A stretch of 14,686 nt of DNA from SLRI01 sp036796215 (lineage in GTDB: Bacteria; Pseudomonadota; Alphaproteobacteria; Geminicoccales; Geminicoccaceae): positions 1 through 14,686 of the forward strand of contig DAIRDJ010000105.1 in NCBI GenBank assembly GCA_036796215.1, read 5' to 3'. Below are positions 6,456 to 13,233 of this stretch, piece by piece (within the stretch, counting starts at the first letter, position 1; each line of letters begins with the position of its first letter). The notes beneath the pieces are model-generated. The model was not told the DNA's origin. It saw nothing but the letters and a program-made list of their open reading frames with translations, and did no database searches. The translations under genes were made by a program, and so were the position numbers.

Positions 6456-7561
6456 CGGCTTTTCCAGCGCTCGGGCGTGAAGGGCTTGAGCCGGCCGTAG
6501 AGCGATTCGCTCGCCAGGATGGCGACGAAGACGAAGCCCTGCAGCACCATGGTGGTCGCCTGCGGCAGGTCCATGCGGCGCTGGACGAGGCCCGAGGAAG
6601 CCTCGAAGCCGGCGAGCAGGATGGCGACCGGGATGATGGCGAGCGGGTTGTGGCGGGCGAGAAAGGCAATGAGGATGCCGGTGAAGCCGTAGCCCGCGGC
6701 GAGCGACGCGTTGGCCGAGCCGTGCACGGCGGTGACCTCGAACATGCCGGCGAGCCCGGCCATGGCCCCGCCGAGGCCAGTGAAGCCCACGATCAGCCAG
6801 CCGACCGGCAGGCCCTGGACTTGCGCTGCGCGGACATTGCCGCCGGTCATTCGGGCAGCGAAGCCCCAGGTGGTGCGCTCGATCAGCACCCAGGCTCCGA
6901 TGCAGGCGATGATGCCGACGCCGAGGCCCCAGTGGACCGAAAGGCCGGGCAGCTCGCTGACGCGAAGGGCAGCGTCGAGCGGGGCGGTGGACGGCTTGTT
7001 CAGGCTCGCGGGATCGCGGAGCGGGCCTTCCACCAGATGGTTCATCAGGGCGATGGCGATATAGGCCAAAAGCAGGCTCGCGATCGTCTCGTTGACGCCG
7101 CGATAGTGTCGCAGCGCACCCACGGCACCGAGCCAGAGGGCGCCGACAAGGGCACCGGCAAGGGCCAGGAGCGGGATGCCCAGGGGTCCCGGAATGCCGG
7201 CGAGTTGGGCGCCCAAGGCACCGGCCGCCACACCGCCCAGGACGATCGCCCCCTCGCCGCCGATCACCACGAGGCCGAGCCGGGCGGGAATGGCGACGCA
7301 GAGGGCGGCGAAGAGGAGGGGGGCGGTGCGCGCGAGGGTGTTCTGCCAGGAAAACGCACTGCCGAAGGCGCCGGCATGGACGAGCTCGTAGAACTGGACC
7401 GGCGACTTACCGAGCAGGGCGAGGAAGAGGCCGAAGGTCAAGAGACCCACGAGGAGGGCCAGGAGCGGCAGGACCAGGGCCTCGGAGCTTCGGGCCAGCC
7501 AGGCAAGCGTGCCGCCGGCCGGCGCAATACCGCCTGCATCCAAGGTGAGCTGCCCCGCCAT
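6452..7561 (-). CDS. BMP-class ABC transporter permease, YufP/NupP-like
   Basis: A 369-residue integral membrane protein, the longer permease of the pair. The start at 7561 is chosen because AGGAGG lies 6 bases before the ATG; the frame remains open upstream only through the shadow of the binding-protein gene. Recognisable regions are the first long hydrophobic stretch (about 29–53), RTAPLLFAALCVAIPARLGLVVIGGEGAIVLG (about 81–112), RGVNETIASLLLAYIAIALMNHLVEGPLRDP (about 154–184), and the ATPase-contact loop WGFAARMTGGNVRAAQVQGL. These match the larger permease of nucleoside/BMP importers. It follows the binding-protein gene by 26 bases and overlaps the next permease by four bases (ATGA). Confidence 0.92.
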   Translation of the reverse strand: MAGQLTLDAGGIAPAGGTLAWLARSSEALVLPLLALLVGLLTFGLFLALLGKSPVQFYELVHAGAFGSAFSWQNTLARTAPLLFAALCVAIPARLGLVVIGGEGAIVLGGVAAGALGAQLAGIPGPLGIPLLALAGALVGALWLGAVGALRHYRGVNETIASLLLAYIAIALMNHLVEGPLRDPASLNKPSTAPLDAALRVSELPGLSVHWGLGVGIIACIGAWVLIERTTWGFAARMTGGNVRAAQVQGLPVGWLIVGFTGLGGAMAGLAGMFEVTAVHGSANASLAAGYGFTGILIAFLARHNPLAIIPVAILLAGFEASSGLVQRRMDLPQATTMVLQGFVFVAILASESLYGRLKPFTPERWKSR

Positions 7562-7587
7562 GGGTGCCTCCTGCTGCCTGCCGGCGG

Positions 7588-8712
7588 CTAGGAGGTCGAG
7601 CCGATCACACCCTCGACGAGGTAGTCCATGGTTTCGAGCGCCACGTCGGTTTCCAGGAAGGCCTCGCCGGCGCCGACGATCGAGTTGCCGGCATTGTCGT
7701 TGAGCGGGCCCTGGAGGAGGGGAAAGCCGCCGGCGAGCATCTTCTCCCGGGTGCCCTCGAATTGGTTCCTGGCCGTCTCGGAGACGCCGGGGCCGAGCGG
7801 GCTCATCTTGATGAAGCCCTCGGCGAGGCCGCCGCGGACGAAGTTGTCGATGGTGCCGCCGGCGAGCGTGGTCTCGACCATGGCCGTATAGACGGTGGCC
7901 CAGTTCCACTCCGCACCCGTGAGGTACTTCTCTGGCGCCAGGGCCGTCTGGTCGGCGTGGTAGCCGCAGATGAAGCAGTCGCGCCGGGCGGCGGTCTCGA
8001 GCACCACCTTGGGGCCGTCGACATGGCAGGTGACGACGTCGACCCCCTGGTCGGCCAGCGCGTTGGTGGCCTCGGCCTCCTTGACCGCAAGCGACCATTC
8101 GCCGGTGAAGATGACCTGACAGGTGATCTCGGGATCGACCGAGCGGGCGCCGAGGAGGAAGGCGTTGATGTTCAAGAGGACCTGCGGGATGGGCTTGGCG
8201 GCGACGAAGCCGATCCGCTTGCTCGTCGTCGCGTGGCCGGCGGCGATCCCGTTCAGGTACTGGCCCATGCCGATAAAGCCGAAATAGGAGCCGACATTCG
8301 CCGGGTGCACGCCCTCGGTCCAGAGGCCGCCGCAATGCTGGAAGCGGAGCTCCGGGTAGCGGGGGGCCAGGGTCAGGATGTGCGGGTCGAAATAGCCGAA
8401 GGAAGTGGGAAAGAGCAGGGTCGCCCCGTCGAAATTGATCATCGATTCCATCGACTGCTGGACGTCGACGGTCTCGGCGACGTTCTCCTCCTCGACGACG
8501 GTCACACCCGCCATCGCCTTGACCGCCGCCGCACCCTCGGCGTGGGCCTGGTTGTAGCCGAAATCGTCCTTGGGCCCGACATAGATGAAGCCCACGGTGA
8601 GCTCCTGCGCTCGAGCGTTCCGGCCAGGCCAGGCGCTGGTGGCGGCCAGACCGGCGAGGCCTGCGGTGCCCTCGAGGAACCGACGGCGGGACGGCATGGC
8701 GAATGCAGGCAT
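7588..8712 (-). CDS. BMP/PnrA-family substrate-binding protein with Tat signal
   Basis: A 374-residue periplasmic binding protein, first gene of the operon. The start at 8712 has AAGGAG 8 bases upstream; a second ATG at 8697 (MPSRRRF) would give a version five residues shorter. The N-terminus carries a twin-arginine motif SRRRFLE (8–14), a hydrophobic stretch and a likely cleavage site after ARA (33–35). No lipobox cysteine is present, although many BMP-family proteins are lipoproteins. Family motifs include VGFIYVGPKDDFGYNQAHAEG (about 40–60), ETVDVQQSMESMI, and PHILTLAPRYPELRF. The BMP family binds nucleosides or other small polar N-compounds; with biuret hydrolase in the operon, biuret or a related ureido compound is a plausible ligand (inference). 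Confidence 0.92.
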   Translation of the reverse strand: MPAFAMPSRRRFLEGTAGLAGLAATSAWPGRNARAQELTVGFIYVGPKDDFGYNQAHAEGAAAVKAMAGVTVVEEENVAETVDVQQSMESMINFDGATLLFPTSFGYFDPHILTLAPRYPELRFQHCGGLWTEGVHPANVGSYFGFIGMGQYLNGIAAGHATTSKRIGFVAAKPIPQVLLNINAFLLGARSVDPEITCQVIFTGEWSLAVKEAEATNALADQGVDVVTCHVDGPKVVLETAARRDCFICGYHADQTALAPEKYLTGAEWNWATVYTAMVETTLAGGTIDNFVRGGLAEGFIKMSPLGPGVSETARNQFEGTREKMLAGGFPLLQGPLNDNAGNSIVGAGEAFLETDVALETMDYLVEGVIGSTS

Positions 8713-8782
8713 GGCGGACTCCTTGGGACACTGGACACCGAGGAATAAGCCCGAAAAGACTGCTTCCGTCTTCTGCTCGTTT

Positions 8783-8809
8783 TGCAGCACACTGCTGCAG
8801 TGACTGCAG
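8783..8809. promoter_or_regulatory. Overlapping inverted repeats in the divergent promoter region, candidate LysR operator
   Basis: The 116 bases between the binding-protein gene and the LysR gene contain nested dyads: TGCAGCA-CAC-TGCTGCA (8783–8799, perfect seven-base arms), CACTG-CTG-CAGTG (8790–8802) and CTGCAG-TGA-CTGCAG (8795–8809). They end about 20 bases before the LysR ATG and 71 bases from the binding-protein ATG. A divergent LysR gene normally binds such dyads, repressing itself and activating the neighbour. I saw no convincing -35/-10 pair for either direction. Confidence 0.6.
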
Positions 8810-8828
8810 CGCTCGATGGAGTCCCGCC

Positions 8829-9731
8829 ATGCGCCACCTCTTGCCGCTTCGCTATCTCGATGCCGTCGCCCGGGCCGGGTCGATCCGAAGGGCGGCCGAG
8901 ACCCTGGCGATCACCTCGACCGCCTTGAACCGGCGGCTGCTGGCGATGGAGGAGGAACTCGGCGTCGCGCTTTTCGAGCGGCTGCCGCGGGGTGTGCGGC
9001 TGACGACGGCGGGCGAGCTCGTCATCCAGCACATCCGCAACCAGCTCTCGGACATGGAGCGGGTGAAGTCGCAGATCGCCGATCTCTCGGGCGTGCGCCG
9101 CGGCCATGTGGCGATCGCCTGCAGCCAGGCGCTCCTGCCCTATTTCCTGCCCGAGCAGATCGCCCGGTATCGCCGCTCACACCCGGCGGTGACCTTTGGG
9201 GTCCACCGCCGCGATCGGGAAGCCGCCGAAGCGGCGCTGGTCGATCACTCGGCTGATCTGGCGCTGGTCTTCGAGCCGGTGCGGATGGCCGAGTTCCAGG
9301 TCCTGATCACCGTCCGCCAGCCGGTCTTCGCCGTCATGGCAAGCGATCACCCCTTGGCCCGGGCGACGCGGCTCAGGCTTGCCGATGTCGTCGAGTTCCC
9401 CTTGGGCTTTCCGACGGCCGACTACGGTGTGCGCCATCTCTTCGATCTGGCGATGCTGAAGGGCTCGGTCCGCCTGGATCCGGCGGTCGAATCCGACAGC
9501 TTCGAGTTCCTGCGGAACTATCCGTGCCACGAGGCGCTGGTGTCGTTCCAGATCCCGATCGGGTTGCCGCCGCCGCCGGGCAATCGCGATTTTCGGCTGG
9601 TGCCGTTCGACGAGCGGGACGTGCCGCCGGGCACCCTTTATCTCGGCCAGCTGCGCGGTCGCACGCTGCCGGTGGCCGCCGCCCGCTTCGCCGATCAGCT
9701 GGTGAAGGCGCTGGAGCAGCGCTTCAACTGA
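8829..9731 (+). CDS. LysR-family transcriptional regulator
   Basis: A 300-residue DNA-binding regulator of usual LysR length. The N-terminal winged helix-turn-helix is clear: LRYLDAVARAGSIRRAAETLAITSTALNRRL (about 7–37), followed by MEEELGVALFERLPRGVRLTTAGE (40–63) and a linker helix. The effector-binding domain begins near residue 90 (GVRRGHVAIACSQALLPYFLP). The ATG at 8829 is preceded by TGGAG; upstream in-frame starts would only add a sequence unlike the family. It is transcribed away from the importer/hydrolase operon across a region with strong inverted repeats, so that operon is its most likely target. The inducer would then be the imported compound or a nitrogen-status metabolite (inference). 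Its stop lies 7 bases from the convergent ThDP-enzyme gene. Confidence 0.93.
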   Translation: MRHLLPLRYLDAVARAGSIRRAAETLAITSTALNRRLLAMEEELGVALFERLPRGVRLTTAGELVIQHIRNQLSDMERVKSQIADLSGVRRGHVAIACSQALLPYFLPEQIARYRRSHPAVTFGVHRRDREAAEAALVDHSADLALVFEPVRMAEFQVLITVRQPVFAVMASDHPLARATRLRLADVVEFPLGFPTADYGVRHLFDLAMLKGSVRLDPAVESDSFEFLRNYPCHEALVSFQIPIGLPPPPGNRDFRLVPFDERDVPPGTLYLGQLRGRTLPVAAARFADQLVKALEQRFN

Positions 9732-9738
9732 GCGGCGG

Positions 9739-11424
9739 TCAGCTGCCTTGCCGGGCGAGTGCTCCCTCGCGGATGGCCGAGAGCGACTGGCGCGGGGTGA
9801 TCGCCTCGGGGTCCATGACGAGCTCGATCACCGTCGGCCGGTCGGCCGCGAGCGCTGCCTCGAAAGCGGGTGGGAACTCGGCCGTCTCGGTGACCCTGGC
9901 GCCGTTCGCCCCGTAGGCCCGGGCGAGGGCGACGAAGTCCGGGTTCTTGAGCTCGGTGCCGAAGACGCGCTTGGGGTATTCGCGCTCCTGATGCATCCGG
10001 ATGGTGCCGTACATGCCGTTGTTGAAGACCAGGATGACGATCGGCAGCCGGTATTGGCAGGCGGTGGCGAGTTCCTGGCCGGTCATCAGAAAGCAGCCGT
10101 CGCCGGCGAAGCAGACGACCGGGCGGTCCGGGTGCTCGAGCTTGGCCGCGACCGCGGCCGGCAGGCCGTAGCCCATCGAGCCCGAGGTCGGGGCGAGCTG
10201 CGAGCGATAGCTGCCGTAGCTGTAGAAGCGGTTGCACCAGGCCGAGTAATTGCCGGCGCCGTTGGTGACGATGGCGTTGGCCGGCAGGGTCTGGCGCAAG
10301 CCCGCCATGATCTCCGGCATCTGCACCGCCCCCGGGATGGGGATCGGGGCGATGTGCTCGAGATAGGCCGCGTGGCCGGCCGCGGTGCTCGCGGCCCAGG
10401 GGCGGTTCCGGGCCGGTGCCTCGGCTGCCAGCCGCTCGGCCATGGCCGGCAGGCTGCAGTGGATCAGAAGGTCCGGCTGGTAGACCCGGCCGAGCTCCTC
10501 GGCGCCGCCCAGCACGTGGACCATGCGCTGGCGCGGCTGCGGCACAGTGATCAGGGTATAGGCGTTGGTGGTCATCTCGCCGAGCCGGGCGCCGATGACG
10601 AGCAGCAGATCGGCCTCGTTGAGCCGCTCGACCAGTGCTGGATTGGCGCCGATGCCGAGATCGCCGACATAGCAGGGGTGGCTGTTGTCGAGATAGTCCT
10701 GGCGGCGAAAGACGACGGCGGTCGGCAGGTCATTGGCCTCGACGAAGCGGCGGATGTCGGCGATGCCTCGAGGGCTCCAGCCGCCGCCGCCGAGGACGAC
10801 GAGCGGCCGCTGGGCACCGCCGAGCCAGCCCATCAGCGTGTCGACCGAGGCCGGGTCGGGGTAGCTCACGGCTGGCTGGTAGGGTCGGCTGGGGGCAGTT
10901 TCCACCTCGCTCGTCAGCATGTCCTCAGGGAGTGCGAGGACCACTGGCCCGGGCCGGCCGGAGGTGGCGGTCAGCATGGCGCGGTGGATGAATTCGGGGA
11001 TCCGCCGGGCGTCGTCGATCTCGGCCACCCATTTGGCCATGCCGCCGAACATCTGCCGGTAGTCGACCTCCTGGAAGGCCTCGCGCTCGCGCGCCCCACT
11101 GTCGATCTGGCCGATCAGCAGCAGCAAGGGCGTGCTGTCCTGCGCTGCGACGTGCACGCCGGCGCTCGCGTTGGTGGCCCCTGGGCCGCGGGTGACGAAG
11201 CAGACGCCGGGGGCTCCGGTCAGCTTGCCGTGCGCCTCGGCCATCATCGCAGCCCCACCCTCCTGGCGGCAGATGACGAAGTCGATGTCGTTGCGGCCAC
11301 ACATCGCATCGAGCGCATCGAGATAGCTCTCGCCCGGCACCCCGAAGACCCGGCGGATGCCGTGCCGCACGAGCTCCTCGATCAGGATCCGGCCGCCGGA
11401 GCGTCGCATGCCCGTGCGTTGCAT
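9739..11424 (-). CDS. Thiamine diphosphate-dependent enzyme, acetolactate synthase superfamily, substrate unknown
   Basis: A complete 561-residue ThDP enzyme. The Pyr domain (about 10–175) has VFGVPGES (26–33) and the catalytic glutamate in RQEGGAAMMAEA (E55), followed by FVTRGPGATNA. A central domain covers about 195–335. The PP domain (about 370–545) holds the metal/ThDP motif GDGCFLMTGQELATACQ…NNG (G441-D-G443, N468-N469). The overall form matches acetolactate synthase large subunit relatives such as glyoxylate carboligase, sulfoacetaldehyde acetyltransferase or oxalyl-CoA decarboxylase-like proteins. No small regulatory subunit gene lies beside it, and I cannot name the substrate. GGGAGGA lies 6 bases before the ATG. 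It is on the same strand as the PTS genes but separated from HPr by 94 bases holding a tandem repeat, and it converges on the LysR gene. Confidence 0.9.
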   Translation of the reverse strand: MQRTGMRRSGGRILIEELVRHGIRRVFGVPGESYLDALDAMCGRNDIDFVICRQEGGAAMMAEAHGKLTGAPGVCFVTRGPGATNASAGVHVAAQDSTPLLLLIGQIDSGAREREAFQEVDYRQMFGGMAKWVAEIDDARRIPEFIHRAMLTATSGRPGPVVLALPEDMLTSEVETAPSRPYQPAVSYPDPASVDTLMGWLGGAQRPLVVLGGGGWSPRGIADIRRFVEANDLPTAVVFRRQDYLDNSHPCYVGDLGIGANPALVERLNEADLLLVIGARLGEMTTNAYTLITVPQPRQRMVHVLGGAEELGRVYQPDLLIHCSLPAMAERLAAEAPARNRPWAASTAAGHAAYLEHIAPIPIPGAVQMPEIMAGLRQTLPANAIVTNGAGNYSAWCNRFYSYGSYRSQLAPTSGSMGYGLPAAVAAKLEHPDRPVVCFAGDGCFLMTGQELATACQYRLPIVILVFNNGMYGTIRMHQEREYPKRVFGTELKNPDFVALARAYGANGARVTETAEFPPAFEAALAADRPTVIELVMDPEAITPRQSLSAIREGALARQGS

Positions 11425-11434
11425 GATGGTCCTC

Positions 11435-11506
11435 CCTGTCTGGTCCGTTGGCCCTGTCTGGTCCGTTGGCCCTGTCTGGTCCGTTGGCCCTGTCTGGTCA
11501 GTTGGT
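11435..11506. repeat. 18-bp tandem repeat, four copies, between ptsH and the ThDP-enzyme gene
   Basis: The unit CCTGTCTGGTCCGTTGGC (read on the + strand) occurs three times exactly (11435–11452, 11453–11470, 11471–11488), then a fourth time with two changes (11489–11506). On the transcribed strand the array begins 12 bases after the HPr stop and runs up to the ribosome binding site of the ThDP-enzyme gene; the last copy directly abuts the GAGG core of that site. It fills most of the 94-base gap. Nothing identifies it as a mobile element or CRISPR array. Confidence 0.9.
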
Positions 11507-11518
11507 GTCGTTCGGGCG

Positions 11519-11833
11519 TCAGTCGGTTTCGTCGAAGCCGTTCGCGATCAGCGCCGAGAGGGCCTCGAGCGCTGCTTCGGCCTCGGGTCCGCGGGCTTCC
11601 ATCGCCAAATCCGAGCCGCGGGCAGCACCCAGCGTCATCAGCCCGAGGATCGAGGTTGCCGGCACCTTCGCACCGTCGCGCGCGACGGTCACCTCGGCAT
11701 CGAAGGTGGCGGCGAGCCGAACCAGCTTGGCAGCGGCCCTGGCGTGCAGGCCGCGATTGTTGACGATCGTGCAGCGCGCCTCGAGCAAGCCGGCGGCGGG
11801 CGGTGGCGCACCGGTGGGTGCGGCGTCGCTCAA
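11519..11833 (-). CDS. ptsH: HPr phosphocarrier protein
   Basis: A 104-residue phosphocarrier of the phosphotransferase system. The phosphorylatable histidine is in NNRGLHARAAAKLV (H30), and the HPr-kinase target serine is in VPATSILGLMTLGAA (S61). HPr is normally 85–90 residues; the excess here is about 15 N-terminal residues rich in Ala and Pro. The only start giving the full frame is TTG at 11833, 3 bases after the EIIA stop and with GGGA upstream. A second TTG at residue 16 would give a canonical-length protein but has no visible ribosome binding site. The HPr kinase gene in the same cluster is the expected partner for the serine. With no EIIB/EIIC nearby, a regulatory role is likely. Confidence 0.93.
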   Translation of the reverse strand: MSDAAPTGAPPPAAGLLEARCTIVNNRGLHARAAAKLVRLAATFDAEVTVARDGAKVPATSILGLMTLGAARGSDLAMEARGPEAEAALEALSALIANGFDETD

Positions 11834-11836
11834 GCG

Positions 11837-12244
11837 TCAGTCCCGTTGCGGCGAGAGGAGCCGGCTCGCCACGTTGATGTACTTCTTGCCGGCGTCCTGG
11901 GCCTCGGCCACGGCGTGCTCGAGCCCACCATCGACCCGCACGCCGGCGAGCTTGATCAGCATCGGCAGGTTGACCCCGGCGATCACCTCGATCCCCGGCC
12001 GCTCGAGGGTCGAGATCGCGAGATTGGACGGCGTGCCGCCGAACATGTCGGTGAGGATGATGACACCATCGCCGGAATCCGTCGCATCCACCGCCTCGAT
12101 GATGTCCTGGCGGCGCTGCTCGATATCGTCGTCGGCATCGATGCTGATCGCCCGGATCTGCTCCTGCGGCCCGACCACGTGCTGCATGGCGGCGACGAAC
12201 TCGTCGGCGAGCCTGCCGTGGGTGACGAGAACGAGCCCGATCAT
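11837..12244 (-). CDS. manX: Mannose-family PTS EIIA component
   Basis: A 135-residue EIIA domain of the mannose class. The phosphorylation histidine is H9 in MIGLVLVTHGRLADEF, and the conserved ILTDMFGGTPSNLA follows at about 63–76. The length fits a stand-alone EIIA. I chose ATG at 12244 because the family begins exactly at MIGLVLVTHG; an upstream TTG would add 14 unrelated residues. The ribosome binding site is weak. In alphaproteobacteria such stand-alone EIIA proteins sit beside HPr and rapZ and act as regulatory end points of the PTS phosphorelay, not in mannose uptake. The upstream gap to rapZ is 80 bases and the downstream gap to ptsH is 3 bases. Confidence 0.92.
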   Translation of the reverse strand: MIGLVLVTHGRLADEFVAAMQHVVGPQEQIRAISIDADDDIEQRRQDIIEAVDATDSGDGVIILTDMFGGTPSNLAISTLERPGIEVIAGVNLPMLIKLAGVRVDGGLEHAVAEAQDAGKKYINVASRLLSPQRD

Positions 12245-12324
12245 CGCGCATCTGCCGTGTGGCCGCGATCGCGCGTGCATCGGCAAGTCGCAACTGTCAT
12301 GTAGCCCCCGTCATGATGCCCCGG

Positions 12325-13233
12325 TCACGGGGCCTTGCCGGCCGCAGCCGCGGTCAATTCCCGATGGGTCGTGCTTACCTCGTAACCGGCCGCGCGCAAA
12401 GCGCCGGCGAGCCGCTCGGTGACGAAAACCGACCGGTGCTGGCCGCCGGTGCAGCCGATGGCGATCGTCAGATAGCTCTTGCCCTCTGCCTGGTAGCGCG
12501 GCAGCAGCGGCAGGAGCAGGGCCTGGAGCGTCGCCTCGAAGGCGGCGAAGCCGGGGTCGGCCTCGACATGCGCCTGGACCGCCGGATCGAGGCCGGTCAG
12601 CGGCTTGAGCTCGGGGACGTAATGCGGGTTCTGGAGGAAGCGGACGTCGAAGACGAGGTCGGCCTCGCGCGGCAGGCCGCGGCGGTAGGCGAAGGAGACG
12701 CAGCTGACGGTCAGCCCCGTGCCCTTGTCCGGCGAGGCGAAATGGCCGGTCAGCAGCCGCTTCAGCTCCGGCAGGGACAACAGCGTCGTGTCGATGACCA
12801 GCGTGGCCGCGGCCTTGAGCGGGCTCATCAGGATCCGTTCGGCGGCGATCCCGTCCTGGACCGGCCGGTCGGCGGCGAGCGGATGCCGGCGCCGGGTCTC
12901 GGTGAAGCGCTGCTGCAATCCCTCGTCGTCGCAATCGAAAAAGAGCTGCGAGACGCCGACCGCGGGGTTGGCCCGGGCGAGCTTCTGGACCAGCGCCACG
13001 AGGCGCCCCGGGGCGAAGGCGCGGGTGCGGCTGTCGAGGCCGATCGCAAGATCGCGCTCGAGCCCGTCATCGAGGCGCACGAAGCGCTCGATCAGCGGGA
13101 TCGGCAGGTTGTCGATCGCCTCGAAGCCCTGGTCCTCGAGGATCTTCAGGCAACTGGTGCGGCCAGCACCGGACATGCCGGTCACGATCACCAGCCGGCG
13201 CTGGGTGGAGGAATGGGCGGTCGTGGCGCTCAA
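12325..13233 (-). CDS. rapZ: RapZ family P-loop protein (RNase adapter)
   Basis: A 302-residue protein of the RapZ/YvcJ family. The N-terminal P-loop region is IVTGMSGAGRTSCLKILEDQGFEAIDNLP (about 16–44). The C-terminal half shows FAYRRGLPREADLVFDVRFLQNPHY (about 181–205) and the conserved GCTGGQHRSV (260–269). In E. coli RapZ binds glucosamine-6-phosphate and guides RNase E to a small RNA; in alphaproteobacteria its job is less defined. The start is TTG at 13233, overlapping the hprK stop (TTGA) with GGGGAG 8 bases upstream; no ATG is available before the P-loop. The P-loop has Arg where Lys is usual (GAGRT rather than GAGKS). The stop lies within a six-base-pair GC hairpin (12318–12333). 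Confidence 0.95.
   Translation of the reverse strand: MSATTAHSSTQRRLVIVTGMSGAGRTSCLKILEDQGFEAIDNLPIPLIERFVRLDDGLERDLAIGLDSRTRAFAPGRLVALVQKLARANPAVGVSQLFFDCDDEGLQQRFTETRRRHPLAADRPVQDGIAAERILMSPLKAAATLVIDTTLLSLPELKRLLTGHFASPDKGTGLTVSCVSFAYRRGLPREADLVFDVRFLQNPHYVPELKPLTGLDPAVQAHVEADPGFAAFEATLQALLLPLLPRYQAEGKSYLTIAIGCTGGQHRSVFVTERLAGALRAAGYEVSTTHRELTAAAAGKAP

Noticed and set aside
8713..8828. Riboswitch (for example guanidine or purine) or sigma-54 promoter before the binding-protein gene
   Set aside because: The leader has no recognisable aptamer core and no GG-N10-GC element at proper spacing; the dyads fit a protein operator better.
9715..9750. Terminator between the convergent LysR and ThDP-enzyme genes
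   Set aside because: Only a four-base inverted repeat (CTGA/TCAG) around the two stops is present, without a T-run.
11435..11506. CRISPR array
   Set aside because: The 18-base units are directly adjacent with no spacers and there are no cas genes; it is a simple tandem repeat.
9748..11763. Long + strand open frame of 671 codons
   Set aside because: Antisense to the ThDP enzyme and HPr; it shows a repeated PVWSVG-type peptide only because it crosses the 18-base tandem repeat, whose length is a multiple of three.
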